This document shows, piece after piece, positions 34,921 through 48,730 of a stretch of DNA of 64,000 bases. Origin of the DNA: Prinia subflava (lineage: Eukaryota; Chordata; Aves; Passeriformes; Cisticolidae). Every line of letters starts with the position of its first letter. The stretch's first letter is position 1. Both the position numbers and the translations under genes were made by a program. The stretch covers positions 56,549,485 through 56,613,484 of the forward strand of contig NC_086248.1 in assembly GCF_021018805.1 (NCBI RefSeq), written 5' to 3'. Below the pieces are notes generated by a model. It made no database searches. It was not told where the DNA came from and was given only the letters and a program-made list of their open reading frames with translations.

Positions 34921-35094
34921 TGGCACCAAGAGGGGGTTTTTTTACACATTAACATTAGGCTGATTGTCGTGGTTGGGACTACTGGACTTTCCAACACCAC
35001 AGTATTCTAAAAATACCACTGAAAACCTTGACTGTTCACGTGGAAAACAACAGACACTCAAACTCTTGGAAAAAGGTGTAAACTTTGCTCTCAG
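34921..35094 (+). other. Candidate ATG-less first exon
   Basis: Bounded on the left only by the position expected 30 bp after the TATA box, and on the right by CTCTCAG/GTAAGT, an exact match to the donor consensus. It contains no ATG in any plus-strand frame. The final 12 bases form the left arm of a perfect inverted repeat that continues into the presumed intron. No downstream exon was identified. Confidence 0.3.
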
Positions 35095-35139
35095 GTAAGT
35101 TATGGTGTCATGATTGCAGCAAGTCATCTGAGAGCAAAG
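35083..35139. repeat. 12-bp perfect inverted repeat spanning a splice donor
   Basis: CTTTGCTCTCAG (35083-35094) and CTGAGAGCAAAG (35128-35139) are exact complements around a 33-base loop. The GTAAGT donor starts at the first base of the loop. In RNA the stem would present the donor at the stem-loop junction. Confidence 0.9.
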
Positions 35140-36428
35140 CTGAGCAAACAGAGCTAGTGGGAGGTTTATTGATCAAATGAGAAGAATGAGTGTGTGCCAG
35201 ACGTCCTACTCATCTGTACTTATACCAAATGGACTCTCATGTCCATTGCATGTGGCCAAGAGAGTCATTGGCTGGGGTCATGAATCAGAGCCAGCCAAGG
35301 CGTATCACCTGAGAAGCAGCACAAAATAGCCAGCAGTTTCCTTTTCCTTCTTGTGGTAGTAGCTTTCTATCAGAGCAGAAGAGCCAGGCACATGCATTCC
35401 TGAACTTGTATTTGTCTAAGGGAACATCAATGACAAACTGTTCTTCAATATTATTTTCCTGACTGCCAAAACTCCCTGGAAATGAGGTGAAGAGGTAGTT
35501 TGCAGGCAGAAATGGATGGCATTAATTAAGGGGAATAGTCAGATAAAAATCCCCGCTTTTTCTTTTTTCTGTTTTAATTTAACACCAGAAATACTGAATG
35601 AGAACAGTCTAAGAAATATTCGTGTCATCAGTGACATGGTTTTGGGCGGGGAAGAAAAGGACTACACAGCCAAGAAAAAAGTATCTATTATGCTAACTGG
35701 TTTTAGTATTTGTTTTCCAGTTCTGTTAATGACTTGTGCCATGTCTGTCTGTTCCTGTTGCCAGACCTGATCAGTCTGGAATTGTCTTGAAGTCACTTTA
35801 AGCTTGCCAGTTATGAAAATTACAAAAGTGCATAAATTTTCTCAGCAAGTCACTTTTGCTGGCAGCCCTCTAGCCCAGTCCAGTAGCTATCTGTATTTAT
35901 CACCATCTCATGGAAGAGTTGTACTGCTTCCAGAAGAGCTCTTTGCTTTTGTGCAGAAGAGCTGTCACTCCCTCAATATCAGTAAGCTTAAAGTGAGCAG
36001 CTAATATCCCCTGGCAGTGCTTCCAGGAGGCCTGGGTGCTACACAATAAAGATCATGTGTTTCCAGAAGATGAAGGGCTTTCTGTTCCAGTTAACTGGGG
36101 AGACCTTTTCCTGGCACTCCTTCCAAGCATGTTGGTTTTATTTTTGACCCCATTTGCTTTAGTCTCATCTTTGGCACCAGGGATAAAGCTTTTTTCCATT
36201 GCCAGCTAAAGGTGTCAATGCCTGAACACGTAGATAGGCACTGATCAAAATCTCCAAAGCGCATCACTCTGCAGCTTACAAATCAGTAGAAGTTAGCCAG
36301 TGCTAGGCATGCAAAGTTTAGATATTTAACTCTTGTCTGACCTCTATTTTGGGGCACTTAAATACAATTCCATAAGCCTCTACCAGCCTGCTACCACCTG
36401 TAGTTGTGAGCAGCAATTCCTGTCACTG
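35140..36428. other. Non-coding stretch
   Basis: No gene or repeat family was recognised; frames up to 84 codons carry no motif. Confidence 0.55.
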
Positions 36429-36725
36429 AGAGACATCATAGGTTGGAAGGGATCTCAAGGATCGCTCAACTTTTCCAGGCTAAAGCACAATCTAAACAAA
36501 ATGGTCCAGCACCTTGTCCAACCAAATCCTAAAAGTGACCAATGCTGTGGAATTCACAACTTCCCTAGGGAGATTATTCCAATGGCTCATTGTTTGCTCT
36601 CACTGTGAAAAATTTTCCCTTGTGTCCAGTTGGAATCTCCCCAGAAGTAACTTGTACCAAATACTTCTTGTCTTTTCCGCATGACTCCTTGTAAAATGGG
36701 AGTCTCCCTCTTTGGAGATGCTCAG
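36429..36725 (-). mobile_element. CR1 LINE 3' portion, antisense
   Basis: It opens with GACATCATAGGTTGGAAGGG and ATCTCAAGGATCGCTCAAC, the antisense of a CR1 3' untranslated region. It continues with ACTTCCCTAGGGAGATTATT, GTGAAAAATTTTCCCTTGTG and TTGTAAAATGGGAGTCTCC. More diverged than the other copies, so probably older; the right end is indistinct. Confidence 0.8.
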
Positions 36726-39700
36726 AAACAGCTCTATAGTTGCACAGCTGAGCAGAGTATGTTGTTGGACTTTTATCTCTATCTCATGATATATCCAACT
36801 ACTACTGGGTACACACAGACTTGCCTTGAGCCCTGTAGAACCTTAGCTGCTGAACTGACCCATCATGGCCCAAGGAAACAGTACTCATTGACATTCTACA
36901 GGCTTCTCTGGCATGTACTAGGAATTACCACCACAAATCAATCTGTAACATGGAAAAACTTTATGGATTTATAACTTTTCTCTTTTGTTAAACTGTGCCA
37001 AATATTTGCTGCTCAGGCTGTAAGTGAACTGTGGATTTCATGCAGGGATAACTCGAATTTCACAGTTCCATACATATGTAATTATTTCTTTTTTGTTTAT
37101 CCTTCTGCCATCATGTCAGGTGTTGTGAGTTATCATTCTCTCTCTCCATGAGCTGTACCGGGGACTCCAGGAGCCACAGAGGTTGTACCTGCACTGATTA
37201 CTGCGCTCATGGGTCAGAAGAGGTCTCTCCTGCCTCCAGAGAAACAACACAGCATCCTTGAGAAAGTGGTTTAAACACAATCACAGGCCAAATCCACTCC
37301 TGTGATAACCACTAAGCTAAAAAGTTATTCCAGGCATACATTTGGCCTTATTTGTCAGCAGTTCTTTCAAAACCTCTCAGTTTCAGTCTGGAGGAAACTG
37401 GTGGCAATATGCCAACAGCAGCTGACTAGTATGACACTTGGTCCAGAAATGGGGTGAGTGAGGTTGTCAGAAGGTAATTCAACATCATTGTCACCATTCA
37501 GTCTCCATTTTCCCTGGCTCCGTTGCCATGGAGTTGTAGCATATGCTACACAAAATAACAATGTTATTTTAGGAAAACTATGCAATGAACTTCTGTCCTT
37601 AGTCCACCAGGCTCCCTACATGTTGATTCCTGGGATGCTAACTGGAGCTTGCAGGTTTGACATTGAAAGAAAACTCAAACGTTCACGTTTTATCAAACAT
37701 GATATAATTCTATGGCATGGGTATAAGGCATAGTTGCGTATGACCAGTTTTAGCTGAATGTTCTTAGTCTGTATCTGTGGAAAATTAACATTTCCCTGTG
37801 ATGTGCTTGACTGGCAAGAGAGACAGAATTACAAAAGCTTTTTTTTCTTTTTTCCATGTGCCATAGCCAACAATGTTGTATGTTATTAGCCTTTTGCACA
37901 ATTTCTAAAATTGGAATTTCCATTGCTTGCAAGACAGACTAAAAGTTTTCTTTCTGAAAAGGCTGTATCTCTGTCTCTCTGCTGCCTCTCCTGTACCTCT
38001 CCAAAACACATGTTTTTAATCTTTTTCATTTAAATGTAAGAAATCACTGCCAACAGATATTTTTGCTTTCCAGTTTATCTTCTACTGACCTCCTAAAAAA
38101 TAAAAGAGACAGGGAAAAGAAATCAGAGATGGATTTTCTGATATGACAGGAGAGAGATGAGAAAATAAAAATAATACATTCCTCAGTTCAAATGTAAGCC
38201 TGCTAGCCAATCAAAGATTTGCTAAATTCCAGAAATGTTCAGGTCATTTTTCCTTTTCCTCTTTTGTGCTTTGAGGTGCAGTCTGGAAGACAAAGTCAAA
38301 TCATTGTGAGAAAAGTGATTGTTCCCAGTATCTTCAGTTGGCACCAGAAGTACCAGTTCTAGGAAGTCTTCCAGGGAAGTTGCTTTTTATACCTTCACTC
38401 TAATTTTAGAGACAAGACATTAAGACAATGTGAGCATGCATCCATTGTGCAAGAGGCTTCTGCAAACTGAACCCAATTAGAGCCTATCAGTGACCATGTG
38501 TGTTTCACAGAAGCCCTGGATTTCAAGTGATGATCTTTAAAAGCATAGATCAATCCTTATTTCCTCATTTAAGGTGGCTATGACATAACTGAGCTCCAAG
38601 TTGACAACTATAGGAAAGAGTGTGTAGAAATCAATAGTGCCTGAGTACTTGAAAAAAAAAAGGACAAAGACATCTCAGTTTCTAAAGCTTCCCAGGAGCC
38701 AAGGCTCACATCTGATTGCTCTAAATGGTACTTACTAACTACAATCAACAAAAAGGGATGCATTTCATGAATCAGTATCCACTTCTGTGATGGCTGTGGA
38801 CATTTAGCTTGGTCCCCCAGTGTAACTGCCCCATAGCCAGAGATCTTAGTCATGAGTCTGGCTGGCCTCCCAGCAACACCTACTTCCATCTGAACTGGAC
38901 GCCACGGGATCCCACCCAGAGGAGTCAAGCCTCCCCGGGAACAATGAGTAATTCTTGGGAGACGCCACTGGAAGGCTGCTGCCGTGGCACGGGAAGGCCG
39001 ATAACATCTCCCAAGCCACAGCAGCCCTTTGTGTCGGCAGACACAAGTGGGATGTTCCTTCTTAAGCTTTCCAGATTTGGAGGAAGTGGACCTTGAAACA
39101 CAATGCTCATTGAAATAAGACTTTCATCTGAGGGATCTTGCAGTGTAAGTGCTGCTCGGTGATGTGCTTTCCATCTGCAGCCGAGGCCTCCTGATGCATT
39201 TCCTGTGTTTGTTCCAGAGGGACGGATGGCAGCACCTTAAAGCAGGCACAAACTGTACTGGAGGGTGGGCATTATTCTGGGCTGCGGAAAACAGTAGACG
39301 TTAGTAACAACAGTATCCTCAGGAGCCTCTGGTGGAAGTGGATGACATGTCCAATTACCTCCTCTCCCTCCCTCTCCACAAGAATAGTGCTCTCATTTTA
39401 GAAGGGTTTAAAAGCATTTCGTATCTGGCTGCGGTGATGCGATGTGCCCTGTTGTTCACAACTTCTCTTGGAAAAGAAAGACCACCTACACTTATGATGG
39501 CTAAACAGCCCTGGAGGGCAATACTGTAACTGGGAGAAAACTGCAAGGGCTAGAACGCAGAGTGGCATCCCACCGTGGCTGGCAGGTTGGGTGGTACAAG
39601 AAATGCAGTGGAGAAGGACACTGCCACTAAGAGAGGGTCACTTCAGCAGTCAGCTAAGACACTGTGAAAGCAACTCAACCCAGCATACTTTTCTTGTCAT

Positions 39701-42700
39701 ATGGCTACTGACCAGTCCTCAGGCTGTGGCTTTGCAGGATTTCTGGTTGTTCATGGAGTCTTGTTTAGGACTAAGCTGGCTGCAAGGGCCAATGAGTACC
39801 CTGTGAGTCTGCCATGTGGACAAATGCATAACTGAACACAGGAGCATAAGGACAAAATGTAGCTGTTTCTGAGGAATAAATGTTCTCATCAAATCCTGTG
39901 GAATAAGTTCCCTTTTCTGTTATAAGATCCAATGGAAAAAGATAGAAATGTGCTGTACTTCATTGGCATCTCCGTACCAGAAGTATTTCAGGAAGTCTCA
40001 AACAGCAAGGGAACTAAGCTGGTAAGAATGAAATAGATGTAGCTTCTCTCTCACAAATCAGTTACTGAGTCTTAGGTCTGAGTCCAGGGCATAGATCATG
40101 AACTGCAGGTTTTGGAAGCGGGAGATAGATCCACTACTTAGTCATCTTGAAAGGCTCATAAAGAGAGGAGAACATCCAACCAAAAAGTCATTGAGGGTAC
40201 GTGGGAATGGATGGTGTGTTGTGTGGGAGGAGGAAATTATTACAAAAAAAAATAATATTACCCTCTCACAGTCCACTTTGGTTAAAAAATCTATTTTTAA
40301 ATTTTCATGTGTAGAAATACTCCTGGCAGATCCCCTCTGTGCTGATTATTCAGGCACTCTAAAAAAGCCTCCTTACTTCCATCTGCCTCTAGTGACCACA
40401 TGCCACCCCGTCAGAAAGGGAGAAGAATGTCTCTTTTTACTGTTGATCCCTTCCCTGTCTCACTCTAGACATCATGAGGCTCCCAGGGTGGGCTCCGAGC
40501 CCTGGGGTGAGGCCAAGCTGGGGCAGAGACACAGCAGGCAGGGCAAGCAGGCAGGAGGGCAGCCTGCCTGTCCCATAACACTGCAGGAGAAGAGTCACTG
40601 GATCAGAACTTAAGGCAAGGGCAGAAGGAAAGGAAAATCACACAAATGAAAATAACAAGAAAGAAAATGAGAAAAGGGGAAAACTAATTGTTATATAAAG
40701 TTTTGTAATTTTTTACCAAGACAGTTCAGGGTATGCTAAACAAAGGACATCAGGATACACATCAGAGAAATCAAAAGATTTATTGAATTATGAATTTGCT
40801 GTAGTAAAGGGAAAGCAATTCAGCTCAGTGACTAAAGGAAATTTTTGCTTCGATGTTAGGAAAAACTATGGCCAGTAAGAATTTTGGTAATAATACTGAG
40901 GATTACAACGATGCCAAAAGACTTCAGGCATTTTAGACCTTTGCTGTGAGTAATGGTGTGTAAGGAAATAGTTCCTGTCCAAAAACACCACATAAAAACT
41001 ATTCCAAGAGCTGAGTGTCTGATGAACAAACAAGTACAATGGCCACTACCCATAGATGCAAATGGCTATCCTCACAGTGACATCTATTCAACATGATTTT
41101 TCATGGCTGACATTTGGGTACCATTAGGAACTTTAATGCCTCACCCAGGGAGGTTCAGGGTCAATTCATAGCCCTGAACTGGGAAAGGATGAATTTTCTT
41201 CTTAATCTGAGTTGACTGAAGAGGGTTCCTGGCTTAGGCTGAGGCTATTCCCAAAACTATAGACAATTAAAACTAGGTGAAATAAATTCCAGCCTTGAAA
41301 TCTTTCACCTGGCAGGCAGCCATGCTAGAAGTAGTTTTAGTGTTGTTATGAATAGAATATAACAGAAACTAAACCTTGAATTTGCCAAATTAATGAGATT
41401 AAGACATTATTTTAGAAATCAGGCGCTGCTGGAGTATATTGTTCCCACACTGCAGAAATCAAGGGAGCAGACTGGTAAAGAGTACCATACAATAAAGACT
41501 GTCTTAGTGTGACAGTGTATTTTCAAAATAAAATGTATCTTCAAGATAAGCACTGTTTAGAAAGCAGCCATGTCACTTCCAAACATGCCTAACCATTTTC
41601 TGGGGTTTCTTGGACGCTCTGTGTTGAAAGAAAGTGCTCTGTGTTGCAAGGGTGAGGATCTCAGACATACTTAACATAAAAATTCTTTTGATTAATTAAC
41701 TTAGGCTGGTTGTATTTTTCATTATTTTCAATGCATCTCTAAAAAGACATCTATCTAAATCCATTCTTCTAGAAGGAGGGGTTACCTAAAAGGCTTGCAC
41801 TGACACTTAGGAGCATACCTGAAACAGTCAGCAGAGCACAGTGAGATTTCCTGGCAATGATTTAAAAGGAGGAGATGAAGGAATATAACATTTTATATCA
41901 GCTTTAGTATTGTTCTTTATGCATTTCCAGCTTTAGCCATCCTCCCACAAACTTGCCAGGCTAAACAGCTGCTTCTACTTGCTTTCACTGAATGTGATAT
42001 TCAAAGCATGGTGGAAATTAAACCATACAATCATCACAAATGAGACCAGTTTATTAACCAAAAGTCTGGAATGTCAGAGTAGTAAAACAGTAAATATGAT
42101 ATTGTGACCTCTGGCTCCACTGGTATTTCCTACTGATTTAGCCAAATGATACCTTAAAAAACATCCTATCATCACACAGGGGCCATCATCCCTTGGCCTC
42201 TCCTTTCCCTTAACTGAAAGCATGTCTGAATCTCTTCACATAAAATTCATTGACTAAGTAACATATTTCACAGTGTTGTATCTTTAGCAATTTCCCAAAG
42301 CATCTGAAACTACGAGGTAGCAGGAGATCTGTAAAGCAATGCAGTGGGACAGGATAGCCACAACATCTCTTGGATGCCCTGGACTGGGCAGACAGTGAAT
42401 AAGCAGCATAATACCAAATGTGGGTGTCATTAGATAAAGTATGTCAGTATAACTACAGTCTAAATATTATAAGCCTAAAGCAGCTTAAGTCCCTAACTGC
42501 CTCCCACAGACATACAAATCCATTACTAAAATCTGAAAAACCCTAGCTCTGCTGTTGGTTAAGTCTGGAGTTGCTTAAATTCTTCATGGTACTGGCGTTC
42601 CTCATGGGGCATGATCTGAAACACCCAGGGAGAGGATGTGGGGGGTGTGGGGGTGTGAGCTCCTGGGAAGAGGTAGAGACTGAGGCAGCTTACAGAGCGA

Positions 42701-45700
42701 GGCTCGCCTTCCTCTGTGGCTGTTCCAGCCAATTAATTAAGCTCTGCTGCTTTTCTTATCCCCTCTTCTTTTATCCCCTCTGTCTTTTCATCCCTGGTTG
42801 CTGCACTGGAAGAAGATGAGGGGAAGAACTTTAATGGGCTTTTCAGAGTCCTCCCCCTTTCGTCCTTCCACTCCCACTCAGTGCTCCCCATATCTTTGGA
42901 GCTGGCTTTCCTAGCTGAGTCAAGAAGAATTGCAAGCACTTCCCTACTGACCTCCTCCCAGCTGGCTACAGTGTTTGTGGTTATCTCTTTTCCTCTGTGC
43001 ATTCAGCATACATCAGTTTAACAAAACTCATGGTGTTAAATTAAACCTACAATTTTTCTTGCTCTTCAGGAGGCTGGTTTTGTGCTTCATTTTGTTTTCT
43101 GCATCTCGATTCCTGAGCCAAAAGGCTCAAACTTTTCAACACAATATGCTTTTAAGGAGCTCATCCTCAAATTGACAACACTGTATCTAGCATTAATTTA
43201 ACATTTATCTCATCGATAAAATCTGTAACCAAAAAGGCTGCAGAGGGAATATACATTAAAGCATTAATAATAAAAATTTCTTCTTTAAACTGGGATACTT
43301 GGGGACAAGCCCACAGAGTCAACAAGAAACAGAAGGCTGCATCCCAGGTCCACTGCAGAATATCAGTGACTGTGTCCCCAAAAGTGCCTTCTACACTGAC
43401 CCTGTGCCCTTGATTCCCGTGTTCCCTGGCAGCCTGAGCTCAGGAACAGCAGGGCCCCTCAGGATCCCTGGCTGCTGCCTCTCTGCCGCCCGTGACGCAC
43501 GCTCCCGGTTGTGGCAGGCCAGGGGGGGTTTGGTGAGTCTTGAACAGCCCTCGGGAGCTTTGCCTTATGTACAAAAAAAAAAAAGGGGACAGAAAAAAAT
43601 AGAGATAGGGGTTTGGAGTCCCTAATCAGCAATGATTGCTTCCTGTGCAGAAGTCAGCTGTTTCCATACAATAGCCAAGCTGTTCAGGCTCCAGGCGCCA
43701 TCCCAAGGTCATCACTTCTCTATTGTTGCTCCCCACCCCCATGGAAAATTCCTGTGCTCTTTTATGTATATAAGCATGTTTGGTTTGGGGTTTTTTTTGT
43801 TGTTGTTACTGGTTTTTGGTTTGGGTTTGGTTTTTTTTTAGCTTGCAAAACTCACTCCTGCCTCTCGTGGTTGTGGAGGGGCTCAGCACTTGGCACCGAT
43901 TTGGACTTGACTTTTCAGAGCTTTTCATTTGTTTTGCATCAACACTGCTTGATGAGCCTCTTATATCAACATTTTTTTAAAGTTTTTCAAGCAAAATACT
44001 TATCTGCACTGAGCTCTGTGGCGGATGTAAATCACATTCAAATCAGACACATTTTTTCAAACTTGCTTTTCTAGGAATTCCTGTGTGTCATTGCCCTCTG
44101 AGACAGTGAGAAATGAGGCCATGTAAGTTACTAGATATTGTTCCCTTATAAAATATTCATTTCCTTACATATATAAATTCTTGTTCTTTTACATCTACCT
44201 AGTGGAATCTCTGTGGGAGGAAATATTTCATCCTAAGAAGCCATCAAGATATCATTGCATTGGTTCATTTTGAGACCTGCTGAACAAAATTCTACACCCT
44301 TGAGAATTCAGAAGTCCTGTAGAAAAATATTCATTTTGAGCAACTTTTTGGATTTCTCAGAATTCTCCCAAATCCACCTCATTCAGCCAGAGCTGATCCT
44401 GGGCAACACTAAGCAACTTCTTAAAAACTACTGCTTGCTGCTGCTGGCATTAATTTGACACAGCAAATTTAGTTCTTTGCAAATTTGGTACCATAAAAGC
44501 CAGTCTGTAGCTTTTGGAAGCATTGACTAATTGACTGAGAATTTCTCTAGGTATGTGTTGTTTACTAAACAGAACTGGAAAAAAAAAAGTGGATTTCAGG
44601 AAGGACCTATTTGCTTGCACTCTGTGCAGCGCAGAAATGCCAAATGGAATATTTATTGCCATACCTGCAGTAGGATCTCTGCCTGATGTTGGCTTCTCAG
44701 GAAGTTCAGTGTTGATTGTGGTCTTGTGACTTCATCTCTGGTGCCACTGCTGATAAAAAATTGTGCTACTCAGTCTGTGGCTTGCTCAAAATTTAGGACA
44801 ACTCAGCATTTTAACATGCAACAACTGATAGAGACCAAGTCAGATGAAAACTCTGCATTTAGTTATGAAAAATGTTTTTTCCAGATATATGTGGTTTGGG
44901 TTTTTTTTCCCCAAATGAACATTTACTGATTGTCTCTACTGCTTGCTGAAGCAAGTAAATCTGAACCACAGTAGGGCACCCCACTGTGTCTGGGTTTGGG
45001 AGTGAGGGCATTTACTTGGATATACAGACTCCTTTCAACCTCTAGGCTATTAGTGCTTGTAACTCACTCTTTAATTTCTCTCTGCTTGATTTTTTGCAGT
45101 TTGTGCTTCTCAAGTTCCCTCAGGAGCTCAGAAATCTGCTGCTCAGCTGCCATCCAAGTTCATGAATATTTGTGCCTCTCAGACTCCTCTTCAATAGAGT
45201 ATAGCCAGACAGGCTTCATAGTTCTGCTGGGAACAATCACTGTTAAAACACTTCTGTTTGAAGGCTTCTTCCCAGTTCTATGGGCTCTGATTATATCTTT
45301 TCCAGTACATTATTGCACTGTAATAGTTTCTTTGGGGCTCTTTCTAGCTCTTGAATAGATTATCATGCTATCATTAGGCAGGATACCACAAAACCCCTCC
45401 CTGATAACTGTATCACTTTGAAAATCCTGAGGTACTGTTAAACGTGAAATCTGTGTAGTATACATAGAGCACAAAACTATAAGCTTTTTAGCTTCTGCAA
45501 ATAGATTTTTGTTCTACTTGAGGTTGTTTAAAATAAAATAAAGTGTTTTCATTGTAAACCATTGCTTTGTCATGTCAGCACAGATTCAAAATGACAGGTA
45601 GAAACTTAAGCACAAAAGGCTGCAGAGATTACATATGGCGTTTGTACAAATACCCTTTCTCTGGTGACTGCCATTGATATTAAGTGTCAATAGGATTGTA

Positions 45701-47904
45701 CTTCTACGACATACAGCTTTTAATTAAAGTTCGTTTTTCAGTTTTGTCACAAATATTCAGCTAGAAAAGTCTTTTCTTTCCCAAAGATGATTTTTCATTC
45801 TAGCATTTGGTGCCATAGCACAATACCCAAGCCCTTTTCTGCGAAGTGTGGTGTTCTTCATCACTACTGAATGTCTGCATTCTAAAAGTTTACTTGTTGC
45901 TGTTTTCTTGAAACAGTGAAGTCCCCAGTTGCCCACAATGGCACTTAATACAAGTTCTTCTACAACCCCTACAGTAATGGCTCAGAACATTACAATTCTT
46001 AACAATACAGTTCCTAGGGCTTCATATAGCAATGTCACAGCATTGTCTGGCACTGATTCTTAATGGAAACAATGAATGTACATATTCAAATACTTTAGTA
46101 CAAAAGCATTATCAAATAATGTTTTAGCATTGTGAAAGAAAATGAGAAATTTCAGTGAGATGTATAAAGTATTCAAGGAAAGAGGCTGTAATGGCAATAA
46201 TTTGGAAAGCACAGAAGATGAACTTCAATTGTGGTTTGCCTTCATATGTTATTATATGCTGTAAAAATGTTTCTGAAATGAATGAACAGGTTGACTTCCT
46301 CACCTGTGTTGTGAGGGGGCAGCATCTGTGCTGCTATTTCCCAAATGGGTTAATAGGTAATATTTTAATACTTTTTGTGTGTTTGTCTTCTCTTCCTAGG
46401 TCTCATTTATGTCTTTGAAGAGGATGATTCCTTCCTGCCATGATCCAATTCCTAGTTTTTAAAAATCTTGCCAGTTACATCTTTATGCTCAAAATTGCTG
46501 TTGTAGAGGTGAAGAGTCTTGGAATAATGACTATAACATAACTTTTAAAAATGCCTCAAGTAGTTAATTACATTCCTGGAGAGCTAGAGTAATAACAGGA
46601 ATACTCCAAGTTGTAATAAAAATTTAAGAAGATTTTTGGAAGGGCATAATTCACTTTTTAACTACAGTCTGTTTTGAATTATCAAAGGCAATAGAGAGAG
46701 AGAGGGAAGGGGAGCAGAAATGAGATAACTCACGCGAAGAAATAGCACAGGAAATACAAACCATATGTACACCAGACTATGAAAACACACACCGACATAT
46801 TCACCTTCAAAACACTTGTAAGCACATTTCCACGGAGAGCAGAAATACCTGCAAGCAGCAGTTACTTGGGGCCCAGCACATGTGGCTTTCCCCATCCGTG
46901 GCTGAGCCCAAGACACGGCACTGCCCCCACGCTGCTGGGCTAAGGTGGAAACCAGTCACAGGTGTGTGAGGGTGGCTGAGCCAGGAGAGCCTGGCAGGTG
47001 ACCTCCAGGCAGGGTGCCCACGCCCAGGTGAAGCCACAGCACAGTGTGGTGTTCTCTGCAGGTGTGAGCCTCAGCAAGCACTCTGCGGCGCACTGGGACT
47101 TTGCAGTGCAGCACCCGCCACCGTGTGGGAACTGTGCACAGATGTTTCCCCCCACTGCCAGAGAGGATGAGACCCCACCTTGCCTCAGGAAGCTGCACAG
47201 GACAAGTCTGTGCGAACACACAGCTCCCGTGGAATATCTGGACTTGGTAGTTGCACATAAAAGCCTTATGCACGTTTTAGTATTTAGCATGTGGAGGTAC
47301 CGAGCCATAGCTGGACTCCTTGATACTGCTAACTAAAGGCTGTATTTTTGAGTTTGTAGCAGCTGGATACTCTTTAAGAAAGGAAGATAGAGCTAAGCTT
47401 ACTGGTGACATGATTTTAGGCAGCAATTTCTTTGTGCCTGCTCTATTTTTTTTGGCATTCAGAAAATAGCTATAGCATAAAGGAGTATTCTGGATGCTTC
47501 TTTCTACCTTCTGCTTTCCAGGAACCTCAATGCATGGATGAGTTCCTGTTGACACTTTATACAAATCATGGGGTTTTTCTCCCTTGGCCTGTGACTCTTG
47601 TACAAAGGATGCTTCTTTTATCACTACCTAAAAATAAAGAACACTAACAAAATCCTCTGATCAAAGTAATTCATTCATGAGCAGAATGATTTTTGCATGC
47701 TGCTACTTTGTATGTGAGAACCATTACCCAGGGAGAGAGACTGTGAATAGACATAGTGTTTACACAGTACCAAAGTATAAGGTTGCTCCTTGTCGATAAA
47801 ACAGAAGTGAACCCTCATGATACACTAACATGTGCGTGGTAGCCGATGACACATCACTGCTGCCTACACTAGCACAGCAAAGATGCTTTGTTCTCTGATG
47901 TCAT
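36726..47904. other. Long non-coding stretch, no gene recognised
   Basis: About 11 kb of mostly unique AT-rich DNA. Local GC-richer patches occur at about 38870-39010, 43390-43560 and 46840-47240, but none reaches the CpG density of the island at 32.3 kb. The longest frame of the window (171 codons, 40098-40613, plus, ATG start) lies here. Its translation shows no domain, signal peptide or membrane segment, and its C-terminal part is a Gly/Gln/Arg-rich run from a GC-rich patch. T- and GT-rich simple sequence lies at 43790-43840. A CTCF-like core (GAGGGGGCAGCA) lies near 46313. Confidence 0.5.
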
Positions 47905-47960
47905 GAGTTTCAAATCCCAGCTGGGGATTTACTGACTAAGCCACAGTGAGCTGCTGTGAC
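47905..47960 (+). mobile_element. Possible MIR-like SINE fragment, tRNA-derived part
   Basis: GAGTTTCAAATCCCAGCTGGG followed by ATTTACTGACTAAGCC resembles the box-B side of a MIR element (TTCAAATCC is a tRNA-type B box). It is short and diverged, and could be coincidence. Confidence 0.3.
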
Positions 47961-48654
47961 TTCCCTCCCAAAAGGAGGAGAGGAATAAAATAGAACAGCT
48001 TTCTGCTTTTGATTTCACTTCAGAAATACTGCTAAGGATTAGGAGTTATTTCCCTGTTGGTACCAAAATATTACTACAGTTCTTGCTGACAAGAGCTACA
48101 TAGACCCATCAGTGGAGAAAAGGCTCATTAGCCACCTCAGGACAAGACATAATAGCAATTCCTCTGAACTCAGATATATAAACCACAGATCAAATCCTCA
48201 TTCAAATAAAATTCCTACTACAAATTGGAACTGGTAATTGCTCACCATTTCCCTGTGGCAGAACGCTTATTTCCCTGCACAAATACAGACTGAGCAATTC
48301 CAGTTTTATTGTCTGGTAGCCACTTCTTTAACTCTCACGTTTCTTCAAGTTCTTGTCATTAAGTAATGGCACAACATATATTGTGCATGGGAGGTGGTAG
48401 AACATAGAACATGCAAGCTTTGTACAGACACTCACAGAGAAAACTATTTTTTCTGCTTGTGCGGTGAGGGTAGTGCAAGGGTGTCACTGGAGTTGAGGCT
48501 AGCAAACCCTCTACAGGAGGTTCTTCTTGCTGTGAACTAAAAGAGTTAGGGACAGAGGCCTGGACTCTTGCCATCACTTGGGACTTTTCTGAGTGATGAT
48601 TCCAAAGCATTATGTAATGGTTGAAACACTATCCTCACAGCATTCCTAGAAAGC
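47961..48654. other. Non-coding spacer
   Basis: No gene or repeat was recognised. Confidence 0.5.
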
Positions 48655-48730
48655 AGGGATTATTACTCCATTGTTACAGTGGAAACTGAGTCACATAAAT
48701 ATTGTGATTTGTACATGGTCACAGAAGAAG
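48655..48730 (-). mobile_element. MIR-like ancient SINE fragment
   Basis: ATTATTACTCCATTGTTACAG, then GGAAACTGAGTCACATAAAT and TTTGTACATGGTCACAG follows the antisense MIR core in order and spacing. The GGAAACTGAG segment is intact. It is short and diverged, consistent with great age. Confidence 0.6.

Noticed and set aside
40098..40613. Longest open frame of the window (171 codons, ATG start) as a protein-coding gene
   Set aside because: No recognisable domain, biased C-terminal composition, no promoter or splice context, and a length expected by chance over six frames of 64 kb.
43790..43840. GT/T-rich tract as a functional element
   Set aside because: Simple low-complexity sequence without symmetry or a motif beyond its composition.
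46313..46330. CTCF site at GAGGGGGCAGCA
   Set aside because: Only half of the CTCF core matches; the CCAC half is absent, so it is too weak to annotate.
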